A stretch of 6,820 nt of DNA, taken from NCBI GenBank assembly GCA_037132395.1, contig JBAXPC010000033.1, forward strand, positions 1 to 6,820. The letters run 5' to 3'. The stretch is from SICB01 sp037132395 (lineage in GTDB: Bacteria > Patescibacteriota > Saccharimonadia > CAILAD01 > BJGX01). A model generated the notes under the pieces. That model was given only the letters and a program-made list of their open reading frames with translations. It was not told the origin of the DNA and searched no databases. Every line of letters begins with the position of its first letter. The stretch's first letter is position 1. Both the position numbers and the translations under genes were made by a program. Shown in pieces: positions 1 through 5,878 of the stretch.

Positions 1-123
1 GACTAAAAATATTCCTACAAGTACAAATAATGCACAAATCATTACTACTGTTAGCTGGTTAGCTCTTGTGATTGGGCGGGCCTTGGATGATGAGACTCGG
101 CTGGGCTTTTTTGTTCTAGACAT
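1..123 (-). CDS. N-terminal fragment of a membrane-anchored protein, function unknown (runs off left edge)
   Basis: An open frame of 41 codons starts with ATG at 121-123 and continues past base 1 without a stop. The first 20 residues are strongly basic (Arg3, Lys5, Lys6, Arg9, Lys14, Arg16, Arg20) and rich in Ser and Pro. From about Leu23 the chain becomes hydrophobic (VVMICALFVLVGIFLV) and is still hydrophobic at the edge. This is the layout of a cytoplasmic basic tail followed by a transmembrane helix or uncleaved signal anchor. The start is supported by an AGGA Shine-Dalgarno six bases upstream and by a well-formed promoter further up. The gene is on the same strand as the metabolic operon but appears to be a separate transcription unit. 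The visible part carries no domain signature, so I cannot assign a function; an envelope or secreted protein is the most I would infer. Confidence 0.7.
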   Translation of the reverse strand, partial: MSRTKKPSRVSSSKARPITRANQLTVVMICALFVLVGIFLV

Positions 124-129
124 TTTGTT

Positions 130-133
130 TCCT
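130..133 (-). promoter_or_regulatory. Ribosome binding site of the membrane-protein gene
   Basis: On the minus strand an AGGA lies six bases before the ATG at 121-123. Its quality and spacing support this short partial frame as a real gene start. Confidence 0.6.
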
Positions 134-162
134 GTAATTTGTTATGCTTTTATATAGTGTAG

Positions 163-190
163 ATTATACGCTGCGTTGATTTTTCGTCAA
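163..190 (-). promoter_or_regulatory. Sigma70-type promoter reading leftward into the membrane-protein gene
   Basis: On the minus strand the -35 box TTGACG (plus-strand 185-190) matches five of six consensus bases. It is followed after 16 bases by a perfect -10 box TATAAT (plus-strand 163-168). Transcription would begin near base 155-157, giving a leader of roughly 33 bases before the ATG at 121-123. The promoter sits in the only sizeable gap of the window, just beyond the glutaredoxin stop codon, where a new transcription unit would be expected. The match is by eye; no promoter scoring was run. Confidence 0.7.
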
Positions 191-200
191 GTTGTCTTGG

Positions 201-211
201 AGTGGTCCACT
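201..211. repeat. Short perfect dyad next to the -35 box, possible operator
   Basis: AGTGG-T-CCACT is a perfect inverted repeat of five-base arms around one central base. It lies directly after the glutaredoxin stop codon and about ten bases upstream of the -35 element at 185-190. With only one base between the arms it is a poor RNA hairpin and has no T-run after it, so it does not look like a terminator. A protein-binding site is possible. Dyads this short also occur by chance. Confidence 0.25.
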
Positions 212-457
212 TTAAGCAAATATAGTATCTAGCTTGGCCTTATCAAAACCAACAACTATCTCACCGCCAGCATCGATTACCGGAACACCCATCTGGCCTG
301 ACTTGTCTACCATTTCTTGAACCCTGTCGCGGTTTTCGGCAAGGTCAACTAATTCGTAACTGATATCGTTATCGGCAAAATATTCTTTGACGTGCTTACA
401 AAAAACACATGTTGGGGTGGTATAGAGTATCACTTTTTTATCACTTTTAGGGCTCAT
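212..457 (-). CDS. Glutaredoxin-family thiol-disulfide oxidoreductase
   Basis: This is an 81-residue single-domain protein with the glutaredoxin fold pattern: strand VILYTT, then the redox motif C17-V-F-C20 followed by basic residues and a helix, the strand ISYELVDL, and the cis-proline loop GVPV (Pro59). It ends in GGEIVVGFD, the Gly-Phe/Tyr region that lines the thiol-binding groove in NrdH and glutaredoxin proteins. Length is normal for NrdH or small glutaredoxins. The usual CPYC is replaced by CVFC. A strong AAGGAG Shine-Dalgarno (465-470) sits seven bases before the ATG. It is the last gene of the operon, 37 bases after the flavoprotein reductase gene. I infer that it is reduced by that flavoprotein and passes electrons to a peroxiredoxin, ribonucleotide reductase or other disulfide. 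The family call is solid; the physiological partner is inferred. Confidence 0.88.
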   Translation of the reverse strand: MSPKSDKKVILYTTPTCVFCKHVKEYFADNDISYELVDLAENRDRVQEMVDKSGQMGVPVIDAGGEIVVGFDKAKLDTIFA

Positions 458-464
458 AATATTT

Positions 465-470
465 CTCCTT
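465..470 (-). promoter_or_regulatory. Strong Shine-Dalgarno of the glutaredoxin gene
   Basis: AAGGAG on the minus strand, seven bases before the ATG at 455-457. It lies in the 37-base gap after the trxB-like gene, where no promoter is visible. The gene therefore seems to be co-transcribed but to initiate translation independently and strongly. Confidence 0.65.
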
Positions 471-494
471 TTACTTTATTAAGTTTAGCATCAT

Positions 495-1424
495 TTATAT
501 CTTTGCCAAGTACTGTGAGGCCTGAATTGCGGCCTTGGCACCTTCGCCAGCTGCTGTAATAATCTGCTTTTCGATGACCGTAGTAATATCCCCTGCTGCA
601 AAGATGCCAGCTACTGAAGTCATATTGTATTCGTCTATCACGATTTCCGAATGCTTGTTGAGCTTAACCAAGCCCTTCAGATAATCGGTAGCAGGCAGTG
701 ACCCAACCTCAATAAATACGCCCGAAACAGGCAGGTCTTTCTGAAGTCCTCCGTCTCTGGATTTTATCCTTATCGAAGAAACAGTCTTTTCGCCCTCAAT
801 AACTACAGCCTCGGTGTTATTCATAACTCTAATGTGAGGTAAATCCATAACCTTATCAATCATAACCTTATCGCCGTCGAGCTCCTTGGTAATATTAATG
901 ATATATATCTGCTTGACTATTTTACTGACATTAAGAGCCGAGTCTAGAGCCGAGTTTCCGCCGCCAATAATCGCCACGTCCTTACCCTTAAAGAGTGGCC
1001 CGTCGCAATAAGCACAGTAGGCAACGCCGCGATTTAAAAACTCCTTTTCGCCAGGAACTCCTAGCATGCGAGGTACCTTACCGCCGGCAATAATAACTGC
1101 TTTGGCAGTTTCGGTTTTGCCGTCGCCGGTCATGACCTCAAAATTCTTGCCCTTCTTTTTAATATCCTTAATCCCAGATATGCTGATTCTGAGCTCAAGG
1201 TCTTCCTTGAACTCTTCTAAATGATCTTCGAATTTTTTAACTAAATCAGGACCAGTAATCATACTGAAGCCCAAGTAGTTCTCGATATCACTGCTCCAGC
1301 TGGCCTGACCCCCGATGTCCTTACTAATAATCAGTGTCTTGAGTTTTTTTCGAGCAGTGTATACACCAGCTGTCATTCCTGCTGGTCCGGCACCAATAAT
1401 TATAATGTCATAAAGATTGCTCAT
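495..1424 (-). CDS. trxB: Thioredoxin reductase-like flavoprotein, AhpF C-terminal type, probably NADH-dependent
   Basis: A 309-residue class II pyridine-nucleotide disulfide oxidoreductase, full length for TrxB. Visible parts in order: FAD dinucleotide motif G11-A-G-P-A-G16; redox-active C137-A-Y-C140 followed by DGP; second dinucleotide motif GGGNSA (154-159); and the C-terminal FAD motif FAAGD (275-279) followed by TT and KQIITAAGEGAKA. In NADPH-dependent TrxB the second Rossmann fold is followed by HRR plus another Arg; here the matching residues are N177-I-T179, with acidic residues after. The sequence around CDGPLFKGK, GVFIEVGSLP and the C-terminus resembles the flavoprotein half of AhpF, which uses NADH. 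It lacks AhpF's N-terminal double thioredoxin-fold domain, and the glutaredoxin encoded next door could supply that function. The start overlaps the kinase stop by four bases (ATGA), with AGGA only 12 bases upstream, so coupled initiation is likely. Confidence 0.9.
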   Translation of the reverse strand: MSNLYDIIIIGAGPAGMTAGVYTARKKLKTLIISKDIGGQASWSSDIENYLGFSMITGPDLVKKFEDHLEEFKEDLELRISISGIKDIKKKGKNFEVMTGDGKTETAKAVIIAGGKVPRMLGVPGEKEFLNRGVAYCAYCDGPLFKGKDVAIIGGGNSALDSALNVSKIVKQIYIINITKELDGDKVMIDKVMDLPHIRVMNNTEAVVIEGEKTVSSIRIKSRDGGLQKDLPVSGVFIEVGSLPATDYLKGLVKLNKHSEIVIDEYNMTSVAGIFAAGDITTVIEKQIITAAGEGAKAAIQASQYLAKI

Positions 1425-2434
1425 ACCGAAGCGATTTCCTTTGGCTGGTAGTCGTGTGGGGCTCTAGTCAGAAGGTTGAGTAGTTTCTGCTTTGGAAGTA
1501 GACCAGCCTGTGCACCGAGTTGCTGGACGACACTCATGGGGTTTATAGGGGCCCAACGAAGTGCTGTCTGTATGTTTTCGCCAGTCGCAATAGCTGCCAC
1601 AAAAGTAGAAGTGTAAGCATCGCCACAGCCTGTTCTGTCGAAAGGCTTATTGGGGTCTGGGTAGTTGCGCATACTATAGATTTTAGTCCCATCGCTGGCG
1701 TAGCTACCCTTGGGGCCGTCAGTAACAACAACTATCTTGGGGCCAAGGCCGTGAAGCAGCCGAATCAGATTAGTGACGTCGGTGCTATCACTGCTAGTGA
1801 TAGCTTGGGCTTCTTCCAGATTTACGGCAAATATTTCGGTTTTTTGGTATATTCTTCGGAGCTTATTAACTCCCTCTCGAATCTGAAAAGTACCAGGCTG
1901 AAAGGCCAACTTAACATCTGGGTTTTGCTCTAGGTAGCTAGCGATATGCTCGTGGATGTGTTTGGCTGTCTCGCCTATCGAGCTTAAATATATCCATCTT
2001 GGTTTTTTACTCGAGCTAATTTGTGGCCAGTGGTATGGGTAGGCCTCGTGTTTGATCAAAATCGTACGATCGGCGCCATAAGATAAGACATAATGGTAGT
2101 TGCTGCTCATGCCCTTATTGATAAAAACAAATTCGGTCGATACCTTGTGTGTGTGCAAGCTCAATAGTATATCCTCGCCAACCTTGTCGTCACCGATGTT
2201 GGCATACAGGCTAGAGTTAAGGCCAAGCATTGCAAAACACACGGCAGCATTAGGACTATTGCCGACTCCATTAATTACGGTGGCTTTTTCAAAAGGTACT
2301 TTCGTACCAAATGTCATACAAAGCAGTGGATGATGAGAGTCCGGGTGCTTCACACTAGCCTCATGTGGTAATAGTTTTATAAATGCATCTGTAACAACAT
2401 CACCGATGCTTAGTATATCTACTTTATGATCCAA
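1421..2434 (-). CDS. PfkB/ribokinase-family sugar kinase with intact motifs
   Basis: This protein transfers phosphate from a nucleotide to a sugar or related alcohol; the substrate cannot be read from the sequence. Numbered from an ATG at 2458, the chain shows the N-terminal strand DILSIGD, the sugar-binding stretch NGVGNSPNAA (63-72), the NLEE form of the NxxE metal/phosphate motif (N213, E216), VTDGPKGS (245-252), and the signature D274-R-T-G-C-G-D280 in which Asp280 is the catalytic base. A GA.AGLL ending is normal for the family. I chose TTG at 2432-2434 as start: a perfect AGGAGG lies eight bases before it, whereas the ATG at 2456-2458 has no Shine-Dalgarno. That gives 337 residues, one base after the upstream stop. 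With pentose-phosphate neighbours, ribokinase, fructokinase or phosphofructokinase activity are all plausible. The stop overlaps the next start by four bases. Confidence 0.82.
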   Translation of the reverse strand: MDHKVDILSIGDVVTDAFIKLLPHEASVKHPDSHHPLLCMTFGTKVPFEKATVINGVGNSPNAAVCFAMLGLNSSLYANIGDDKVGEDILLSLHTHKVSTEFVFINKGMSSNYHYVLSYGADRTILIKHEAYPYHWPQISSSKKPRWIYLSSIGETAKHIHEHIASYLEQNPDVKLAFQPGTFQIREGVNKLRRIYQKTEIFAVNLEEAQAITSSDSTDVTNLIRLLHGLGPKIVVVTDGPKGSYASDGTKIYSMRNYPDPNKPFDRTGCGDAYTSTFVAAIATGENIQTALRWAPINPMSVVQQLGAQAGLLPKQKLLNLLTRAPHDYQPKEIASV

Positions 2435-2435
2435 C

Positions 2436-3398
2436 TTATAAACCTCCTGTTTGAACATTCATAGTTCTTAATGCTGGCTTTTTTAATATGCCAGCTCTTG
2501 CACCGAATACCTCTAATACTGAGCAGGCATTAGCACTAGCAATGGTAAGGGCCTCGGGAACCGATTTTTGCTGGAACACAGAAGCCGTATAGCTTGCCGA
2601 AAATACATCTTCGGAGCCTGTAAAATCTAAGGCGTTAATATTCTTATACTGACCACAGCTATATAGGGTGCTGTCTTCATAAGCATAAGCTTCTTTATTT
2701 ATATCATACAACAAAACTGATTTTGCTCCAAGGGCGATTAACTGCCTGATAAGCTCCGACGGCTCAGTTACTCCTCCAAACAATTCTGTAGCAAAAGCAA
2801 TGGGCATCATTATTCGGTCGACACTTGATAATACAAAGTTTAGGTGTCTACGCTTATAGCTCTTTGAACTACTGAGATTAATAGCCAGTTGGGCTCCTTT
2901 TAACTTTGCGAAGTTTTCAAAAAATTTATATATGCGCAAGTCGGTCGGTAATTCTGCCAGATATATTAGTCGAGCGCTAAGGTCAGGAAATCTGATGTCA
3001 CTAGCCCTCAGCGAGTTAATCGAGTTTTGGTAAGCCAGCCTGATCTCGTGAGATCTCTCGGTAACCATGTGAATATTCATGTCGGTATGGTGCTCAGGGT
3101 TGCTTATCAACAAATCGTTCTCAAGCTCTTCATGCTTAGCTATAATCTTAATTTGATTAGCCAGGTGGTCCTTGCCTGTTCTGGCGATGCAACCTGTTTT
3201 AATACCCTGCCTAGCAAAAGTTATTGCCGAGTTTAGGCCTGACCCCCCAGCCTCATAAACCGAATGTTCGATATCGTAGCTATTGTCGTTCTGCAAATTT
3301 AGGGTACCATCGCTAGCAAATTGACTGGGCCTGATCTCTTTGCCACTAATAAAAATGTCAAAGCCAGCCGAACCTACCGATATGATATCGAGGTTCAT
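2436..3398 (-). CDS. Divergent PfkB-fold protein with degraded active site, possible pseudokinase
   Basis: A 320-residue protein, normal length for PfkB kinases. Fold markers persist: the N-terminal strand LDIISVGS followed by GFDIF, the sugar-site motif GGSGLNSA (51-58), and the C-terminal FGARAGIL like its neighbour. The catalytic motifs are eroded. The signature reads D258-F-T-G-S-E263-D264, so the Gly before the catalytic Asp (part of the anion hole) is Glu, although Asp264 itself is kept. The NxxE position reads MPIAFATE with no Asn. The nucleotide-site motif TDGxxG of the neighbour is YDINKE here. It is encoded directly between transketolase and the intact kinase, starting within ATGA (3395-3398) with GGAG seven bases upstream. 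PfkB proteins are usually dimers, so it may partner or regulate the neighbouring kinase, bind sugar without catalysis, or act on an unusual substrate. The family is clear; the activity is doubtful. Confidence 0.75.
   Translation of the reverse strand: MNLDIISVGSAGFDIFISGKEIRPSQFASDGTLNLQNDNSYDIEHSVYEAGGSGLNSAITFARQGIKTGCIARTGKDHLANQIKIIAKHEELENDLLISNPEHHTDMNIHMVTERSHEIRLAYQNSINSLRASDIRFPDLSARLIYLAELPTDLRIYKFFENFAKLKGAQLAINLSSSKSYKRRHLNFVLSSVDRIMMPIAFATELFGGVTEPSELIRQLIALGAKSVLLYDINKEAYAYEDSTLYSCGQYKNINALDFTGSEDVFSASYTASVFQQKSVPEALTIASANACSVLEVFGARAGILKKPALRTMNVQTGGL
2443..2448 (-). promoter_or_regulatory. AGGAGG Shine-Dalgarno that decides the kinase start
   Basis: A perfect AGGAGG on the minus strand lies inside the last codons of the upstream PfkB-like gene and eight bases before TTG at 2432-2434. 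It lies downstream of the in-frame ATG at 2456-2458, so it cannot serve that ATG. It therefore favours a TTG start. Confidence 0.7.
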
Positions 3399-4378
3399 TT
3401 TTTGACTCCGCGTAGCATGGCTTTAGCAGTTTTAACTATCGATGCAGAGTCGAGATGGTATTCTTTCCATAATTCTGTGATGGTACCGGATTGCCCAAAT
3501 CTATCTTGAGTACCTAGTCGCTCGACATGAGTTGGTAGCTTGCTACTTAGTAGTTCGGTCACTGCCCCGCCCAATCCTCCGCTCACCTGAGCCTCTTCAA
3601 GGGTTATGACGCGCTTGGTCTTGGCGGCGCTAGATAGGATTGTTTCAGAATCTATCGGCTTAATGGTGTGGCAGTTAATTACTTCTACGCTTATTGAATG
3701 TCTATCAAGATCTTCTGCTGCGCGCAAGGCCTCATAGACTAGTGGTCCGCAAGCTACAATCGTTATGTCATTGCCCTCTCTCAAAATATTGGCCTTACCA
3801 ATCTCAAATATTGACTCATCGGTAGTAATGATGGCAGTTTTCTCACGGGCTAATCTTAGGTAAGCTGGCTTGTCTAGCTTAGCCAAAGCAACGGTAGCGC
3901 GGCGCGCTTCCTTGCTATCACAGGGCACCACCACGACCATATTTGGGAGTGCTCGCATTAACGCAACGTCTTCTAGCATCTGGTGTGTTGCGCCGTCAGG
4001 CCCAACCGAAACGCCAGAGTGGCACCCTACAATCACTACATTTCTGTCATTAAGACAAATTGTTGTACGGATTTGCTCCCAATTGCGGCCCGGGCTAAAA
4101 CTAGCATAGCTAGCTACAAATGGTTTTTTACCAACTGCTGCAAGTCCACTAGCCAAAGTCACCAAGTTTTGTTCTGCGACACCGACCTCGATATATCTTT
4201 CTGGAAAGGCCTTAGCAAATGGCTCCATTTGTGTCGACTCGACTAAGTCTGCGCACAATGCTACCACCAATTCGTCGTTCATACCTGCCTCGACTAGACC
4301 TTCGCCAAAACCTTTTTTATTAGGCTCATATTCTAGCTTTGTAGTATATAAATCTGGGTTGAGCTCGTAGCTATTCAT
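3395..4378 (-). CDS. tkt: Transketolase, C-terminal subunit (pyrimidine-binding and C-terminal domains)
   Basis: The second half of a split transketolase, which moves two-carbon units between sugar phosphates using thiamine diphosphate. Numbered from the preferred start (327 residues), the pyrimidine-binding domain covers about 20-190. It contains VGVAEQN, whose Glu69 is the catalytic residue that activates thiamine, the motif GPDGATHQ (126-133) with His132, and VVVPCD. The C-terminal transketolase domain follows from about residue 200 (DITIVACGPL, then LEEAQVSGGLG). I place the start at ATG 4376-4378, because AGGAG (4384-4388) lies five bases before it. An in-frame ATG at 4397-4399 would add seven residues but has no Shine-Dalgarno. 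The start overlaps the N-terminal subunit's stop by eight bases, as expected for two chains made in equal amounts. A 1-deoxyxylulose-5-phosphate synthase half is a less likely alternative, given the Rpe and RpiB neighbours. Confidence 0.92.
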   Translation of the reverse strand: MNSYELNPDLYTTKLEYEPNKKGFGEGLVEAGMNDELVVALCADLVESTQMEPFAKAFPERYIEVGVAEQNLVTLASGLAAVGKKPFVASYASFSPGRNWEQIRTTICLNDRNVVIVGCHSGVSVGPDGATHQMLEDVALMRALPNMVVVVPCDSKEARRATVALAKLDKPAYLRLAREKTAIITTDESIFEIGKANILREGNDITIVACGPLVYEALRAAEDLDRHSISVEVINCHTIKPIDSETILSSAAKTKRVITLEEAQVSGGLGGAVTELLSSKLPTHVERLGTQDRFGQSGTITELWKEYHLDSASIVKTAKAMLRGVKK

Positions 4379-5252
4379 GTTCGCTCCTGATTTTTCCATT
4401 TAGAGTACGGAGCTTTTCGAGTGCCGCTTTAGCTTGGAGAGCCTTAGGAGGGTCGCCTTCGATATCTTTTATTCCTGGTGGTATGCCATGCCAACGATAA
4501 TCATACTCCATGAAATCAACCCCTTTGCCTGCTATGGTATGGGCGATGATACATGTTGGTTTTTCCAATATAGCCCTACTCTGGTTAAAAGCAGCGATTA
4601 TATCCTCAAAATTATGGCCATCAACCTCGATCACATGCCAATTAAAGGCTTGGTACTTCATTGCGAAAGGCTCTAGGGGCATGACGTCTTCGGTCAGGCC
4701 GTCTATCTGAATATTATTTCGGTCGACCACAACAGTTAGATTATTTAATCTATTTTTACCGGCAAACATAATTGCCTCCCAGGTATTGCCCTCCTGATGC
4801 TCACCATCACTCGTAAAACACCATACCCGTTGCTGTTTTAAGGCATCCATCTTAAAACCGAGAGCCATTCCAGCAGCTTGGCTAATACCACTCCCCAGCG
4901 GTCCGCTAGTGGTCTCGAGACCTGGCAAACGAGTTCGCTCTGGGTGGCCCTGCAGCCTGGTTCCGAATTTGCGGAGAGTCATTAGCTCGGAAGTTGGGAA
5001 GTAGCCAGCGTGAGCCATAGTTGCATAAAGCACGGGATTAATATGCCCATTACTCAGCACAAATCTGTCGCGTTCTGGCCAATCGGGCTCCTTGGGTTTA
5101 TACCTTAGTACCTCAAAAAACATTGCAGTAAAAACATCTGCCATATCAAGAGATCCTGCAGAATGGCCACTACCCGCCTCTACAAGCATCTTAATGATAT
5201 CTTGCCTGATTTCGTTAGCTATTAGCTCTAGTTCTTTGGTGGTATGTATCAT
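4371..5252 (-). CDS. tkt: Transketolase, N-terminal subunit (thiamine diphosphate-binding domain)
   Basis: A 293-residue protein equal to the first half of transketolase. Visible motifs in order: GSGHSAGSLDMADV (27-40) with active-site His30; VLSNGH (65-70); QGHPE (101-105); GPLGSG (117-122); the thiamine diphosphate/metal motif S148-D-G-E ending in N179-N180 after the usual spacing; and AGKGVDFME. Together with the C-terminal subunit the two chains total about 620 residues, close to single-chain transketolases of about 660. Two small oddities: the first Gly of the GDG motif is Ser148, and the Lys usual in SKGH is Asn68. The ATG lies in an ATGA overlap with the rpe-like stop (5249-5252), and only a weak AGG precedes it, so translational coupling is likely. 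The two subunits presumably assemble as a heterotetramer, with the active site at the N/C interface. Confidence 0.93.
   Translation of the reverse strand: MIHTTKELELIANEIRQDIIKMLVEAGSGHSAGSLDMADVFTAMFFEVLRYKPKEPDWPERDRFVLSNGHINPVLYATMAHAGYFPTSELMTLRKFGTRLQGHPERTRLPGLETTSGPLGSGISQAAGMALGFKMDALKQQRVWCFTSDGEHQEGNTWEAIMFAGKNRLNNLTVVVDRNNIQIDGLTEDVMPLEPFAMKYQAFNWHVIEVDGHNFEDIIAAFNQSRAILEKPTCIIAHTIAGKGVDFMEYDYRWHGIPPGIKDIEGDPPKALQAKAALEKLRTLNGKIRSEHE
4384..4388 (-). promoter_or_regulatory. Shine-Dalgarno that decides the transketolase C-subunit start
   Basis: AGGAG on the minus strand lies inside the end of the N-subunit gene, five bases before ATG 4376-4378. It lies downstream of the alternative ATG at 4397-4399, so it supports the shorter protein. 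Confidence 0.6.
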
Positions 5253-5878
5253 AATAGATAACCTAAAAACTCCGAATATCGGCTTAGCGGGTCATCGCTA
5301 CTAAATATCGCCGAGTTGATATTGACCACATCAAAGCCAGCCTGCAAGACCTTCTTGGCATTTCCAGAGTTGACTCCTCCATCTAATCCAACTTCGGCGG
5401 CTGGGAACATCGCCCTCACTTCTGGAAGTCTATCGAAAACCGTTGGATCTAGTTTTTGGCCCTCAAAACCAGCCGAGTAGCCCATAATCAAAATATGGTC
5501 TAGCAATTCATGATAGGTTTTTATTTTGCTCAGTTTTGTTTCGGGGTTGATAGCAACCCCCGTGCTAAAACCAGCTTTTTTAATTTTTTCTAGCAGCGGT
5601 CCAATGTCCTGTCCACACTCAAACTGAATGATAATTTTATTTACATTGAGGGCTATGCATTTATCGATGTAAGGCTTTGGATTCATCACCATGAGATGCA
5701 CATCCATCTTGATCTCGGTTAATCTTCCTACCTCATCAAGAGTAATTGTTTTATTATCCACAAACTCGCCATCTATGATATCGAGTTGAAACCGATTAGT
5801 GAGTTGCTTTATAACAGCTAGTCGTGCCTGGTATTCTAACCTAGTTTTTACCAAAACTGCGGGCACGATCTTGGTCAT
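5249..5878 (-). CDS. rpe: Ribulose-phosphate 3-epimerase-like TIM-barrel protein, divergent metal site
   Basis: A 209-residue TIM-barrel protein, slightly shorter than typical Rpe (about 220-225). Rpe interconverts ribulose-5-phosphate and xylulose-5-phosphate, supplying transketolase. Family landmarks: VPAVL at the N-terminus (normally PSIL), LDIIDGEFVDN (32-42), DVHLMV (59-64), NPET (111-114), GYSAGFEGQKL (133-143, like the NPGFGGQ loop) and the phosphate-site DGGVNSGNA (166-174). Of the four metal ligands in known Rpe enzymes, Asp33, His61 and Asp166 remain, but the first His is Gln31. The Ser of PSIL is Ala7, and the His of the usual VHxE strand is Gln85. Position among rpiB and transketolase genes argues strongly for the epimerase role. 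A related sugar-phosphate epimerase cannot be excluded. It overlaps both neighbours by four bases (ATGA), with a weak AAGG nine bases before the start. Confidence 0.82.
   Translation of the reverse strand: MTKIVPAVLVKTRLEYQARLAVIKQLTNRFQLDIIDGEFVDNKTITLDEVGRLTEIKMDVHLMVMNPKPYIDKCIALNVNKIIIQFECGQDIGPLLEKIKKAGFSTGVAINPETKLSKIKTYHELLDHILIMGYSAGFEGQKLDPTVFDRLPEVRAMFPAAEVGLDGGVNSGNAKKVLQAGFDVVNINSAIFSSDDPLSRYSEFLGYLL

Noticed and set aside
176..190. TTGA/TCAA inverted repeat considered as a terminator hairpin for the operon
   Set aside because: The stem is only four weak base pairs, no T-run follows in the transcript direction, and the sequence is better explained as the -35 box and spacer of a promoter.
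1520..1933. 137-codon plus-strand open frame opposite the PfkB kinase
   Set aside because: It lies fully antisense to a well-supported kinase with conserved motifs, its translation has no recognisable domain, and no promoter was seen. It is a shadow of the coding bias on the other strand.
3870..4246. Overlapping plus-strand frames opposite the transketolase C-subunit
   Set aside because: Antisense to the catalytic pyrimidine-binding domain, with low-complexity, non-family translations. Explained as shadows.
3395..5252. Transketolase halves as one gene broken by a frameshift
   Set aside because: The split falls between domains, the second half has its own ATG and Shine-Dalgarno, and two-subunit transketolases are well known. 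This is a natural split, not a broken gene.
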